Shown here in pieces: positions 25,008-33,548 of a stretch of 64,000 nucleotides of DNA (the first letter of the stretch is position 1; each line of letters starts with the position of its first letter). Origin of the DNA: an uncultured Collinsella sp. (GTDB taxonomy: Bacteria; Actinomycetota; Coriobacteriia; Coriobacteriales; Coriobacteriaceae); NCBI GenBank assembly GCA_900542905.1, contig UQPF01000005.1:69424-133423 (forward strand). The letters run 5' to 3'. Under the pieces are notes generated by a model. That model was not told where the DNA came from and did not search any database. It saw nothing but the letters and a program-made list of their open reading frames with translations. A program made the position numbers and the translations under genes.

Positions 25008-25100
25008 GGATCCTCAGGCTACAGCTCCTACGCCGGCGAGGTCTCCAAGGCGCCGGAGAACCTCGTGAACAGGAATTTCCACGCCGACGAGCCCAACTAG
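25008..25100 (+). pseudogene. Relic of IS3-type transposase OrfB
   Basis: Thirty codons read GSSGYSSYAGEVSKAPENL then VNRNFHADEPN and a TAG. The pattern YxSYxGEvsxAPENLvnRxFxAxxPN is recalled from IS3-family OrfB proteins immediately before the catalytic WLTDITEF block, which is absent here. The piece lies between the last gene of the cobalamin island and tetR, so it marks the right border. Both ends are truncated. Confidence 0.65.
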
Positions 25101-25102
25101 GC

Positions 25103-25714
25103 CTAATCCAAGCGAGATTCCAGGCTCGACAGGCCGTTGAGCGTGAGGTCGTTGGCGACCTCCGAGACGCGCTCGATAGGAACCGAGCCATCAGACAGTG
25201 CCCACGTGCGATAGATACCGATAATACCCGACAGCAAAAACGCCAGATAGTAGTCGAACATCTCGTCCTTGAGACCTTGGGGCAGCAGATCGCGTTCGGC
25301 AATCTCGTGCTCGAGCGGCGCACGAAGACGAGCCATAAAATCATCGAGCGGAATGTTCTCGATCAGCTGACGATTGAGCACCAAGTTGTTGCACAGTGCC
25401 TCGTTAACGGTTTTAAAGAAGGTCGCCGCCGCGCCCAGGGCGCGCTCGTTGGTGTCGCCGTCCATGGAAGCAAGCGTTTTCTCGACCGAGTCGACAATCA
25501 TCTCCACCACATCGACGGCAATGGCATCGAGCAGGCCGTCAACCGTGCCAAAGTGAACGTAAAAGGTCTTGCGGTCGACATTGGCCTCGCGCGCGATGGC
25601 ACTCACCGTAATGTCTGCCAGCGGCTTTTCCATGAGCAGGCGCTCGAAAGCGGAAAGGATGGCATTGCGGCTGCGAACGATGCGGCGGTCAAGACGCGGT
25701 TTGCTGGTTGCCAT
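25103..25714 (-). CDS. TetR/AcrR-family transcriptional regulator
   Basis: A 203-residue regulator with an N-terminal TetR helix-turn-helix: RNAILSAFERLL, ITVSAIAREANVDRKTFYVHFGTVDGLL. The C-terminal ligand domain has LCNNLVLNRQLI and a hydrophobic LAFLLSGIIGIYRTW helix, similar to the TetR_C group seen in Firmicutes and Coriobacteriia. ATG at 25714 is best spaced from GAAGGGA; an ATG two codons upstream is too close to it. The target is unknown; it stands alone and its base composition matches the core genome rather than the cobalamin island. Confidence 0.9.
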   Translation of the reverse strand: MATSKPRLDRRIVRSRNAILSAFERLLMEKPLADITVSAIAREANVDRKTFYVHFGTVDGLLDAIAVDVVEMIVDSVEKTLASMDGDTNERALGAAATFFKTVNEALCNNLVLNRQLIENIPLDDFMARLRAPLEHEIAERDLLPQGLKDEMFDYYLAFLLSGIIGIYRTWALSDGSVPIERVSEVANDLTLNGLSSLESRLD

Positions 25715-25830
25715 GGGCATGTCCCTTCGATATGCGAGCATTCATCAACAGATGAGAGATAATCTACGTAAGAGGATTATCCCCCATACAGCACAAATAT
25801 GCCCCGCATCATGAAGAACGCACGACTACC

Positions 25831-27138
25831 CTACTGCGACTTAGGGTGCTTCTTCTTATTGAGTGCCGACGGAGATACGCGAATACCGTCGCCTGTCTGG
25901 CGCACATAGGCTTTATGAGCCGGCTTAGCGGTCCCAGAAGCCTTCTGAGCCTGCTTCTTGGGATCAACGGTAACAGCATTCGTGGGGTGGGGCTTTGTGG
26001 GCGCAGAGGGCGTTTGAGGCGTGCGACCGAGCTTGCGCATCACGCGATCCCAGCGCGCATGGATGCTCTCGTTGTGGGCACTCTTAAGGCCCAGCAGGGG
26101 CGCAGCCAAAATGGTCGGCGCAATAAACGTAATGAGGCGCCACAGCAGATAGCCGGCGGTCGAAGCCGACCCAAAGAAATGACCCAAGAACAATGCAAAG
26201 CCGCCCTCAGCGCCACCAGTTCCACCGGGCAGGGGGACCGCAGAGCTCAACAGCTGGACAAAGGCGCTCGCGGCCATGACCGAGAAAAAGTCGACCTCGT
26301 GGTGGCCAAAGGCAAGCATCAGGAAATACGGCACGAGGTAGAAAAACGCGAGCTGTAGCATGGTGATGACCACCGTGAGCAGCATGGACGAAAAGTGGCC
26401 AGCCGAAAGCTTGAACTTCTCGGAGAACGAGTAGATCTCGCCATCGACAAACGTGCGCCATCCCTCGATCTTAGTGGACGAGACGCCTATGCGCTCGAGC
26501 CAATTAATGATGCAATGGGCGACGCGCGTGACGGTCTTAGGCATGAGCGCGACGGCGAAGATGCCAAGCAAGATGCAGCAGTGCCCACCAAAGCTAAAGA
26601 CGCACAGCAGCGTCATGTCGCCATAGCGCTCGGCAAAAAACGGCATGCGAGCAAGCAGGAGGATAGCGCCCCAGGCAACGAGGCCAAACTGGTACACGAT
26701 AAAGCGCGTGAACTGCGTGGCTCCGGCCTCGCCGACATTTTGGCCCGCTTTGGTCAGGCGGTAGATCTGGGCGGGAGTCGAGCCCATCATCATAGGCGTC
26801 AAGTTGCCAAAGAAGATGCCACTCGCCTCGACCGAAATGAGGTCGCGAATACCGACGGGCGAATATGGGTCGAGCCAGACGGCGATCGCATAGGCCACAA
26901 TGCCAAAGAACAGATACATGAACATGCAAAGACACGCGACAACGAGCCATGGCGCCTGGACGCTCGACATAGCGGCCCAGAACTGCCCCATCTGCCCGGT
27001 AACCACCAGATAGACGATATAACCCACCAGCACGACGCCGATAAAGATGGCGCCACGGCGTGCACTCTTATTGTCATCTCCGCCCGAGGCCTCAACCTCG
27101 ACCTGGGGCTTAGACGTATGCTGAGAGGACTCCGTCAT
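25831..27138 (-). CDS. Lysylphosphatidylglycerol synthase-like/flippase-like membrane protein (UPF0104)
   Basis: This 435-residue protein has about eight to nine hydrophobic segments and the UPF0104/AglD/MprF N-terminal-domain pattern: NLTPMMMGSTPAQIYRLTKAG and the late SAVPLPGGTGGAEGGF. Such domains flip lipids or glycolipids. The N-terminus (residues 1-30) and a basic, Lys/Pro/Gln-rich C-terminal tail of about 70 residues are cytoplasmic. No aminoacyl-transferase domain is attached, so it is not a full MprF. ATG at 27138 follows AAGGAG. Confidence 0.85.
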   Translation of the reverse strand: MTESSQHTSKPQVEVEASGGDDNKSARRGAIFIGVVLVGYIVYLVVTGQMGQFWAAMSSVQAPWLVVACLCMFMYLFFGIVAYAIAVWLDPYSPVGIRDLISVEASGIFFGNLTPMMMGSTPAQIYRLTKAGQNVGEAGATQFTRFIVYQFGLVAWGAILLLARMPFFAERYGDMTLLCVFSFGGHCCILLGIFAVALMPKTVTRVAHCIINWLERIGVSSTKIEGWRTFVDGEIYSFSEKFKLSAGHFSSMLLTVVITMLQLAFFYLVPYFLMLAFGHHEVDFFSVMAASAFVQLLSSAVPLPGGTGGAEGGFALFLGHFFGSASTAGYLLWRLITFIAPTILAAPLLGLKSAHNESIHARWDRVMRKLGRTPQTPSAPTKPHPTNAVTVDPKKQAQKASGTAKPAHKAYVRQTGDGIRVSPSALNKKKHPKSQ

Positions 27139-27243
27139 GAGACTCCTTCTAACAGTCAAAATATCTTGGATATTGTACCCGTAAGGGCCATAAGCAGAAC
27201 GCAAAGCTCTGGTTCAAACGGGAATTGCAGACGGTTGTTTGAA

Positions 27244-27277
27244 AATAAAAAACCCGGCCTTCCATGGGAAGTCCGGG
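27244..27277 (-). terminator. Intrinsic terminator of the tRNA-Glu pair
   Basis: On the minus strand an 11-bp stem (CCCGGACTTCC with GGAAGGCCGGG, one mismatch, loop CATG; 27253-27277) is followed by TTTTTTATTTT. It closes the two-tRNA unit. Confidence 0.9.
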
Positions 27278-27288
27278 TATCAGATGCG

Positions 27289-27365
27289 TGGTAGCCCGTA
27301 CCAGATTCGAACTGGTGATCTCCGCCTTGAGAGGGCGGCGTCCTAAACCGCTAGACGAACGGGCC
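27289..27365 (-). tRNA. tRNA-Glu (anticodon CUC), downstream copy
   Basis: The 77-nt minus-strand sequence starts GGCCCGTTCGTCTAG, has anticodon arm CCGCC-CTCTCAA-GGCGG with anticodon CUC, T-loop TTCGAAT and an encoded CCA. Acceptor pairs close apart from a G-T at the end. It is identical to the copy 22 bases upstream in transcription direction. Confidence 0.95.
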
Positions 27366-27387
27366 ATAAGCCTCAGCAGAAAAGAAG

Positions 27388-27464
27388 TGGTAGCCCGTAC
27401 CAGATTCGAACTGGTGATCTCCGCCTTGAGAGGGCGGCGTCCTAAACCGCTAGACGAACGGGCC
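27388..27464 (-). tRNA. tRNA-Glu (anticodon CUC), upstream copy
   Basis: Identical in sequence to the copy at 27289-27365, with encoded CCA. It is the first gene of the two-tRNA transcript and follows a strong promoter at 27499-27527. Confidence 0.95.
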
Positions 27465-27498
27465 ACATGACATCTGCACTGCCGTGCTGCGAGGAAAT

Positions 27499-27527
27499 AT
27501 ATTACGGGACAAAAAACGTCAGCGCAA
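27499..27527 (-). promoter_or_regulatory. Promoter of the tRNA-Glu pair
   Basis: On the minus strand TTGCGC (27527-27522) is followed after 17 bases by TAATAT (27504-27499), about 35 bases before the first tRNA. The A/T-rich surroundings and spacing support it. Confidence 0.7.
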
Positions 27528-27591
27528 GAAGAAATTCCAAATTGCCGAAAAATTGTCGGCAGGTTATGGAACACACAGGTAAACTGGGTAG

Positions 27592-28986
27592 CTAATTCAA
27601 GTTGAGATGGACCAAAAGAGCTTCGCGCTCGTTGGGGATGTTGTCTTCGATCACGGCGTCGAGGGCGGAGTTGAGTAGCTGCCCCAGTTCCGGCCCGGGC
27701 TTGACTCCGGCACGAATCAGGTCGCCGCCGTTGATGGCGAGCATCTTGAGCGTATAGGGCTCCCCCGCCTTCAGCAGCTCGTGCGCCATCGCGCGCATCT
27801 CCTCAATCGTCTCAACGTAATAGAAGCACGACGGGGCCTTGCCGAGCGTGTCGGCACGCTTAAGATCCATGAGCTCGTCCATCAAACGCGGCGTGTCGAC
27901 GCCCTCGCCCGAAAGCGCGCGCATCATATTGAGCAGGCAGGAGCGCTCGGGGCGCAGCGGCTTGTCGTGATATTTGATGAGCAGGCACACGTCGCGCACC
28001 AGGTCGTGCGAGAGCGCCAGGCGATCCATAATGACGCGCGCTTTCTTGGCGCCGAGCTCGGGATGACCGTAGAAGTGTCCGCTGCCGGCGTGATCGACCG
28101 TGAAACACTCGGGCTTGGACACATCGTGCAAAAACGCCGCCCACATAAGGCTCGACGAGGGCGCGACGCCGTCACACAGCGCGAGCTCCCCCGCCACCGT
28201 AAGCACACGGGCGATATGCTCGTAGACGTTAAACGCATGATAGACACTGCGCTGATCAAACCCGCGACCCGCTGCCAACTCGGGCACGGCGGCGCAGATG
28301 AGCTCGGGGTAGCGCAGCATCGCGTCTCCCCCATGACCGGTCGAAAGAATGCCCTCGAGCTCAATACCCACACGCTCGCGCGCCACGGCGTCGAGCAGCG
28401 GCGCGCACTCGGCAAGCGCTCGCTTAGTCTCGGGCTCAATCATAAAGTCCAGGCGGCAGGCAAAGCGCACCGCACGCAACATGCGCAGGGCGTCCTCGTT
28501 AAAGCGACGCTTGGGATCGCCGACAGCGCGAATCAGCTTGCGCTCCAAGTCACCCTGGCCGTCGTAGCGGTCGACAAGCCCGCGCTCGGGATGCCAGGCC
28601 ATGGCGTTGACGGTAAAGTCGCGGCGCGCCAGATCGTCCTCGAGCGAGGCGGCACGCTCCACACTCTGGGGATGGCGACCATCGGTGTAAAAGCCATCCA
28701 AACGGTACGTGGTGACCTCGATACGCTCGCCATCGGAAATAGCCGTGATTCCGCCAAATTTAATGCCCGACTCCACAACCGCGATGCCGGCGGCCTCGAG
28801 CGCCGCCTTGGACTCCTGCCACAGGCCGCTACAGCACATATCAACATCGTGGCTGGGGCACCCCATCAGGGCGTCGCGCACCCAACCGCCCACGTACCAA
28901 GCCTCAAGACCAGCCGCCTCAAGCGCGCGCAGGACGCACAGGGACGCATCGGACGGTTGATTACCGTTGAGCGAAACATTGCACAT
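27592..28986 (-). CDS. cca: CCA-adding tRNA nucleotidyltransferase with HD domain
   Basis: This enzyme builds or repairs the 3' CCA end of tRNA. The 464-residue class II nucleotidyltransferase has WYVGGWVRDALMG, the catalytic DVD in SHDVDMCC, RRDFTVNAMAW, the RFNEDALRMLRAVRFA motif and a C-terminal HD domain (AAFLHDVSKPE). ATG at 28986 follows AGGAGG with eight bases spacing; a GTG six codons upstream is less likely. Both tRNA genes just downstream encode CCA, so here it may act mainly in repair. Confidence 0.93.
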   Translation of the reverse strand: MCNVSLNGNQPSDASLCVLRALEAAGLEAWYVGGWVRDALMGCPSHDVDMCCSGLWQESKAALEAAGIAVVESGIKFGGITAISDGERIEVTTYRLDGFYTDGRHPQSVERAASLEDDLARRDFTVNAMAWHPERGLVDRYDGQGDLERKLIRAVGDPKRRFNEDALRMLRAVRFACRLDFMIEPETKRALAECAPLLDAVARERVGIELEGILSTGHGGDAMLRYPELICAAVPELAAGRGFDQRSVYHAFNVYEHIARVLTVAGELALCDGVAPSSSLMWAAFLHDVSKPECFTVDHAGSGHFYGHPELGAKKARVIMDRLALSHDLVRDVCLLIKYHDKPLRPERSCLLNMMRALSGEGVDTPRLMDELMDLKRADTLGKAPSCFYYVETIEEMRAMAHELLKAGEPYTLKMLAINGGDLIRAGVKPGPELGQLLNSALDAVIEDNIPNEREALLVHLNLN

Positions 28987-29119
28987 GCCTATGGCCTCCT
29001 GCACTTGTGAGCGTTAATCGATGGTTCTCAAGAAGTCTAACAAGAAACGAGAAAGCGCGCACACGCAATCGCGTCGTCAATTCCATAAAACGAGACAGCA
29101 GACGCCATATGCGTTCAGC

Positions 29120-29159
29120 GAGCAAAAAACACCCGCCTCGGAGATCCAAAGCGGGTGTT
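29120..29159 (-). terminator. Intrinsic terminator after the second fruK
   Basis: On the minus strand a 9-bp stem (AACACCCGC and complement, 29128-29136 with 29151-29159) is followed by TTTTTTGCT. It ends the fructose PTS gene set. Confidence 0.85.
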
Positions 29160-29181
29160 CGGCAGCGATTTTTCGATGCGG

Positions 29182-30114
29182 CTAGCAGACCTGACGAACC
29201 TCGATGTGCTTCTTATATTCGTCCACCTTGGCAAAGTCGCCCAGGCCCGGGCACTCGACCACGTTGGCGCCGGTGGCCATCGACAGACGGAGGGCATCCT
29301 CGACGCGCTCGGGAGCGTCGTGCCATACGGACAGGAAGGCAGCGAGCGAGGAATCGCCGGCGCACACCGTCGACAGCAGCTTGACGTCGAAGGTGCGATT
29401 GGCAAACCAGATGTGCTCGCCGTTGGAGAAGTACGCACCGGCGCCACCGAGGGTCAGCAGCACGTTCTTGGCGCCCTTAGCGTGCAGCTCGGCCATAGCG
29501 CCCTTGACGGACTCATCGTCGCCACCGCTCACCTTAATGCCAAAGATGTCGAGCAGCTCGTCGTCATTGGGCTTGATCAGCAGCGGCTCCATGGCAATGA
29601 GGTCTGCCAGCTGATGGCTCGAGATGTCGAGGACGAACTCGGCCCCCTTGGCCTTGACGCGGCGCAGGACCTCGGCCAAGAAGCCCTCGGAAGTGTTGGG
29701 AGGCAGCGAGCCGCTGATGACCAGGCAGGTCATGTCATCGAGCGAATCGATGAGCTCAAACATCTCCTGCTCGTTGGCCTCGTTGATGGCGGCACCGGCG
29801 TTGACCATGTTGTACTCGGTGTCGGGTCCGGCATTGAGGAACACGTTGACGCGCGTGATGCCGTCGGTCCAAACGGGCTTGACGGGCACGCCCAGGGCCT
29901 CGGCGCCCTTAACGATAAACTCGCCCGAGAAGCCGGCGAAAAAGCCCAGGATCGTGGTGTCAACACCGTAGTGATCGAGGGTGAACGAGACGTTGAGACC
30001 CTTGCCGTTGGGCGTGTAGACGGCGTTACGGGTACGCGTGACGGTGTTGGCAGCAAGGCCGTCGCAGGCGATGTTGTAGTCAATGGCGGGATTTGCAGTG
30101 AGCGTGTAAATCAT
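29182..30114 (-). CDS. fruK: 1-phosphofructokinase, PfkB family, second copy
   Basis: A 310-residue PfkB-type sugar kinase: YTLTANPAIDYNI start, NGKGLNVSFTLDHYGVDT, WTDGITRVNVF, LIKPNDDELLDIFG and the catalytic VCAGDSSLAAF. It should phosphorylate fructose 1-phosphate made by FruA to the 1,6-bisphosphate; tagatose 6-phosphate kinase is the related alternative. It follows a clear homologue at 30304-31236, separated by a strong terminator, so it may be expressed on its own. ATG at 30114 follows AAAGGA. Confidence 0.88.
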   Translation of the reverse strand: MIYTLTANPAIDYNIACDGLAANTVTRTRNAVYTPNGKGLNVSFTLDHYGVDTTILGFFAGFSGEFIVKGAEALGVPVKPVWTDGITRVNVFLNAGPDTEYNMVNAGAAINEANEQEMFELIDSLDDMTCLVISGSLPPNTSEGFLAEVLRRVKAKGAEFVLDISSHQLADLIAMEPLLIKPNDDELLDIFGIKVSGGDDESVKGAMAELHAKGAKNVLLTLGGAGAYFSNGEHIWFANRTFDVKLLSTVCAGDSSLAAFLSVWHDAPERVEDALRLSMATGANVVECPGLGDFAKVDEYKKHIEVRQVC

Positions 30115-30242
30115 GAATGTTCCTTTCACGAAGTAACGTGTTAATGAAAGTATATTCCACCCAACGGTAAAAGGCTAGGACAACTCGGTGAACGGTGTGG
30201 AAGCGATGAAGTACGGCAGAGCATCTCTCTCCAATAACGGAA

Positions 30243-30275
30243 CAAAAAAGGCGCCCCAGCCGAAACCGGGGCGCC
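30243..30275 (-). terminator. Intrinsic terminator between the two fruK genes
   Basis: On the minus strand GGCGCCCC and GGGGCGCC (30250-30257 with 30268-30275) form an 8-bp GC stem followed by TTTTTTG. It would end transcripts from the first fruK. Confidence 0.92.
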
Positions 30276-30303
30276 GCATGCGCACGAATATGTCGCGTTT
30301 CGA

Positions 30304-31236
30304 TTACTGACGATCGAGCTTGCGGACAGCAACGCGCTTGCTGTACTCGTCGACGTGACCGAAGTCGCCGATGCCGACGGACTCGGCAACGTTGGCGCCG
30401 GTGGCCATAGCGAGCTTCATGGCCTCCTCGACGTTGTCGCGATCCCTGTACCACTTGTGCAGGAACGCAGCGAGGGTGCAGTCGCCGGCGCAGACAGAAG
30501 AAACCAGCTTGATGTTGAACTCACGCTTGGCGTACCAAATATCCTCGCCGTTGGAGAAGTAAGCGTCGCCGCGGCTACCACGGGTGAGCAGCACGTTCTG
30601 AACGCCAGCGTCGTGAGCCATCTTCATGGCAACGCGGACCTCGTCGTCGGTGTCGACCGGCACGCCGAAGATGGCCTTCATCTCGTGATGGTTCGGCTTG
30701 ATGAGCAGCGGCTTCTTGTGAGCGAGCTCCTTGAGCTTGTCGGAGGACAGGTCCAGGACGACGTCGGCGCCACGAGCCTGAGCGTGCTCCATGACCTGAG
30801 CCAGGAAGTCGGGCGTAGCTTTGGGAGGCACGGAGCCGGAAACGATCAGGCACTCGAGATCGCCCGCGGTGTCCAGGATGTTGTAGAGCTCCTCCTGGTG
30901 CTGCGGCGTAATAGGAGCGCCGGGGTTCAGGATGCCGTACTCGTGCTGGCCATCGTTGACGTAGGTGTTGATGCGCGTGATACCGTCGGTCCAGACCGGG
31001 CGGCACAGGCAGCCCAGGTTCATGACCTCCTCGACGATAAACTTGCCCGTGAAGCCAGCGAAGAAGCCGAGTGCGACGGTGTCAACGCCCATCTTCTTAA
31101 AGGCGAAGGACACGTCGAGGCCCTTGCCGTTAGCCGTGTAGCTGGCCGAGCCGGTGCGGACGTTCTCGTCGGGCTCGAGCGGAGAGCTCGAAACCGTCAT
31201 GTCGACAGCCGGGTTAGCGGTTAGCGTGTAGAACAT
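30304..31236 (-). CDS. fruK: 1-phosphofructokinase, PfkB family, first copy
   Basis: A 310-residue PfkB kinase with YTLTANPAVDMTV, NGKGLDVSFAFKKMGVDT, WTDGITRINTY, LIKPNHHEMKAIFG and VCAGDCTLAAF. It follows ptsI at 74 bases and is the more likely partner of the fructose PTS upstream. It differs from the second copy across much of its length, so the duplication is old. The usual role is fructose 1-phosphate to fructose 1,6-bisphosphate. Confidence 0.9.
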   Translation of the reverse strand: MFYTLTANPAVDMTVSSSPLEPDENVRTGSASYTANGKGLDVSFAFKKMGVDTVALGFFAGFTGKFIVEEVMNLGCLCRPVWTDGITRINTYVNDGQHEYGILNPGAPITPQHQEELYNILDTAGDLECLIVSGSVPPKATPDFLAQVMEHAQARGADVVLDLSSDKLKELAHKKPLLIKPNHHEMKAIFGVPVDTDDEVRVAMKMAHDAGVQNVLLTRGSRGDAYFSNGEDIWYAKREFNIKLVSSVCAGDCTLAAFLHKWYRDRDNVEEAMKLAMATGANVAESVGIGDFGHVDEYSKRVAVRKLDRQ

Positions 31237-31263
31237 TTACAGTACCCCCTGTATATGTGAGGG

Positions 31264-31293
31264 CCGCGTGGCCGGCCCATTCCAACCACGCGG
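31264..31293 (-). other. Hairpin between ptsI and fruK
   Basis: CCGCGTGG at 31264-31271 pairs with CCACGCGG at 31286-31293 around a 14-base loop that also holds a GGCCGGCC palindrome edge. No T-run follows. It may be an mRNA-stability or processing site between the cistrons. Confidence 0.5.
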
Positions 31294-31310
31294 TTACCTC
31301 TGATACCAAA

Positions 31311-33014
31311 TTAGCGAGCTGCGGACTCGAGCAGTGCCTTGACCTCGGCGGCGGTGTTGCAGGCGAGCGCCTTCTCGGCGAGCTCGTCGCACTCGGCCTT
31401 GGTCCACTGGCTGATGGTCTTGCGGGCGCGCAGGATCGACGGAGCGCTCATCGAGAACTCCTCCAGGCCCCAGCTGATCAGCAGCGGCTCGAGCAGCGGA
31501 TCGGCAGCGGCCTCGCCGCACATACCGACCATGATACCGGCCTTAACGCCGCTCTCGATGATGTTCTTGAGCGAGCGGAGCACGGCGGGATAGTACACCT
31601 GGTACAGGTTGGAGATGGTGTCGTTACCACGGTCGGCGCACATGGTGTAGCCGATCAGGTCGTTGGTGCCGATGGAGAAGAAGTCGGCAACCTCGGCAAG
31701 ACGGTCTGCGAGCAGCGAAGCGGCGGGCGTCTCGACCATGATGCCGACCTCGATGTTCTCGTTGAACTTGCGACCCTCTTCGGTCAGCTCGGCCTTGCAC
31801 TGCTCGACGAGCTCCTTGACAGCCAAGACCTCCTCGACGCAGGTGACGAGCGGGATCATGATCTTGACGTCACCGAAGGCGCTAGCGCGCAGCAGAGCGC
31901 GGAGCTGGACCTTGTACTGGTCGGGATTGGCCAGGCAGTAACGCACGGCGCGGAAGCCCATGAAGGGGTTATCTTCCTTGACCATGTGCAGATACGGAAT
32001 CTCCTTGTCGCCGCCAACATCGAGCGTGCGGATGATGACCGGAGCACCCTTGAGCGCGCTGGCGACCTTACGGTAGGCGTTGAACTGCTCCTCCTCGGAA
32101 GGAAGCTCAGCAGAGTCCATGAACAGGAACTCGGAGCGGAACAGACCGATGGCCTCGGCGTCGTGATCGAGCGCGTTGGGCACGTCATCGGGGTTACCGA
32201 TGTTGCAGGCGATGATCTTCTTGATGCCATCGGCAGTCACGGACGGCTTGCCGCGGAAGGCCTCGAGGGCTGCCTTCTCGGCAGCGAAGGCCTCGGCCTT
32301 GGCGGTGTAGGCGGCGAGCGTCTCCTCGTCGGGATCGGCCTCAACGATACCCTTGCCACCGTCGACGACAACGGTCATACCGTTGCGCAGCGCGGTGCAG
32401 CTATTGGAAACCGAAAGGACAGCCGGGATCTCGAGGGCGCGCGCAATAATCGCGGAGTGCGACGTGCGGCCACCGGTCTCGGTGACGATACCGGCAACGT
32501 GGGCCTTATCGATCGTGGCGGTCATGGACGGCGTGAGGTCGTGAACGACAACGACAGTATTCTCGGGCAGGACGGAAAGGTCGACGACCTCCTTGCCCAG
32601 CAGCTCGGCCAGAATACCGGTGCGGATGTCGGCGATGTCGGCCGCGCGCAGACGAAACATCTCGTCGTCCATGGACAGGAACATGTTCTCGAACATGGTC
32701 GAGGTGTCCATGAGCGCCTGCTCGGCGCAGGTACCGCCGTCAATGGCGGCGTTGATGGCGTCGGTCATGCCCGGGTCCTGAGCCAGGACAATGTGTCCGC
32801 TCATGATCTCGGCCTCGGCCTCGCCCACCGTCTCCTTCATGTGGTCGGCCTGAGCCTGGGTCTTCTCGCAGAAGACCGAAAGAGCGGACTGATAGCGCTC
32901 CTTCTCTGCTGCCGAATCGGCAACCTCGTGCGGCTCAAACGTCAAGTCGGGATCGACGGCGACCATGACGGTGCCGATACCGATGCCCTCGGAAGCGTTG
33001 ACTCCCTGATACAT
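31311..33014 (-). CDS. ptsI: PTS enzyme I (phosphoenolpyruvate-protein phosphotransferase)
   Basis: Enzyme I takes phosphate from phosphoenolpyruvate onto a histidine and passes it to HPr. The 567-residue protein has the active histidine in GGRTSHSAIIARAL, the PEP-binding LFRSEFLFMD, the DVGGDKEIPYL segment, GIMVETPAA, FFSIGTNDLIGY and the catalytic cysteine in VGMCGEAAADP. ATG at 33014 is eight bases from GAGAGG; an ATG two codons earlier lies too close. It follows ptsH in the fructose PTS cluster. Confidence 0.96.
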   Translation of the reverse strand: MYQGVNASEGIGIGTVMVAVDPDLTFEPHEVADSAAEKERYQSALSVFCEKTQAQADHMKETVGEAEAEIMSGHIVLAQDPGMTDAINAAIDGGTCAEQALMDTSTMFENMFLSMDDEMFRLRAADIADIRTGILAELLGKEVVDLSVLPENTVVVVHDLTPSMTATIDKAHVAGIVTETGGRTSHSAIIARALEIPAVLSVSNSCTALRNGMTVVVDGGKGIVEADPDEETLAAYTAKAEAFAAEKAALEAFRGKPSVTADGIKKIIACNIGNPDDVPNALDHDAEAIGLFRSEFLFMDSAELPSEEEQFNAYRKVASALKGAPVIIRTLDVGGDKEIPYLHMVKEDNPFMGFRAVRYCLANPDQYKVQLRALLRASAFGDVKIMIPLVTCVEEVLAVKELVEQCKAELTEEGRKFNENIEVGIMVETPAASLLADRLAEVADFFSIGTNDLIGYTMCADRGNDTISNLYQVYYPAVLRSLKNIIESGVKAGIMVGMCGEAAADPLLEPLLISWGLEEFSMSAPSILRARKTISQWTKAECDELAEKALACNTAAEVKALLESAAR

Positions 33015-33067
33015 TCCCATTCCTCTCTCCGTGTCATGTGATAAAGCGTTTTGCCATATCCATGACA

Positions 33068-33102
33068 AAAGAGCGCAGCTACCTTACAACAGGTCACTGC
33101 GC
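33068..33102 (-). terminator. Possible attenuating terminator between ptsH and ptsI
   Basis: On the minus strand GCGCAG-TG-ACCT pairs with AGGT-AG-CTGCGC (about 33073-33102), followed by TCTTTT. It could reduce readthrough from ptsH into ptsI so that HPr is made in excess. Confidence 0.6.
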
Positions 33103-33147
33103 CCCCAAATATGAACTTAGTTGTTCAACATGCGACCCGTTTGAGTT

Positions 33148-33411
33148 CTACTCGCCAAGACCGCTCTTGATGAGCTCGATGGCAGCAGCCAGAGCCTCGG
33201 CCTCGTCAGCGCCGTCGCACTTGACCTCGACCTCGGTACCGCAGGGGATACCAGCAGCCATGAGGGCCATCGGGGACTTGCCGTTGACCTCCTTCTCGGG
33301 GGTGACGACCGTCACGTCACAGGCGTACTTGCCCATGGTGGAGGCGAACAGACCAGCCGGACGCATGTGCAGACCCTGAGGATTAACGAGGGTAGCCTTC
33401 TCAGAAACCAT
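33148..33411 (-). CDS. ptsH: PTS phosphocarrier protein HPr
   Basis: HPr shuttles phosphate from enzyme I to the sugar-specific enzymes II. The 87-residue protein has the phosphorylated His15 in NPQGLHMRPAG and Ser46 in NGKSPMALM, the site used for regulation in Gram-positives. ATG at 33411 follows AAAAGGAG; the longer frame upstream is not needed. It is transcribed just before ptsI. Confidence 0.97.
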   Translation of the reverse strand: MVSEKATLVNPQGLHMRPAGLFASTMGKYACDVTVVTPEKEVNGKSPMALMAAGIPCGTEVEVKCDGADEAEALAAAIELIKSGLGE

Positions 33412-33548
33412 AATTGACTCCTTTTTGTGTTTAACCCCTGTCATGCATGTGGCAGGAGTCAGATTCACGACGTTGTTTATATTAACTCACATCAAACGGT
33501 TTTTCATTGTGTTTCAGACGAATTATTGGACAGATGTGTTTGTCGTCC

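Noticed and set aside
31257..33041. A 594-codon plus-strand open frame over ptsI
   Set aside because: Antisense shadow of ptsI, which has all enzyme I motifs.
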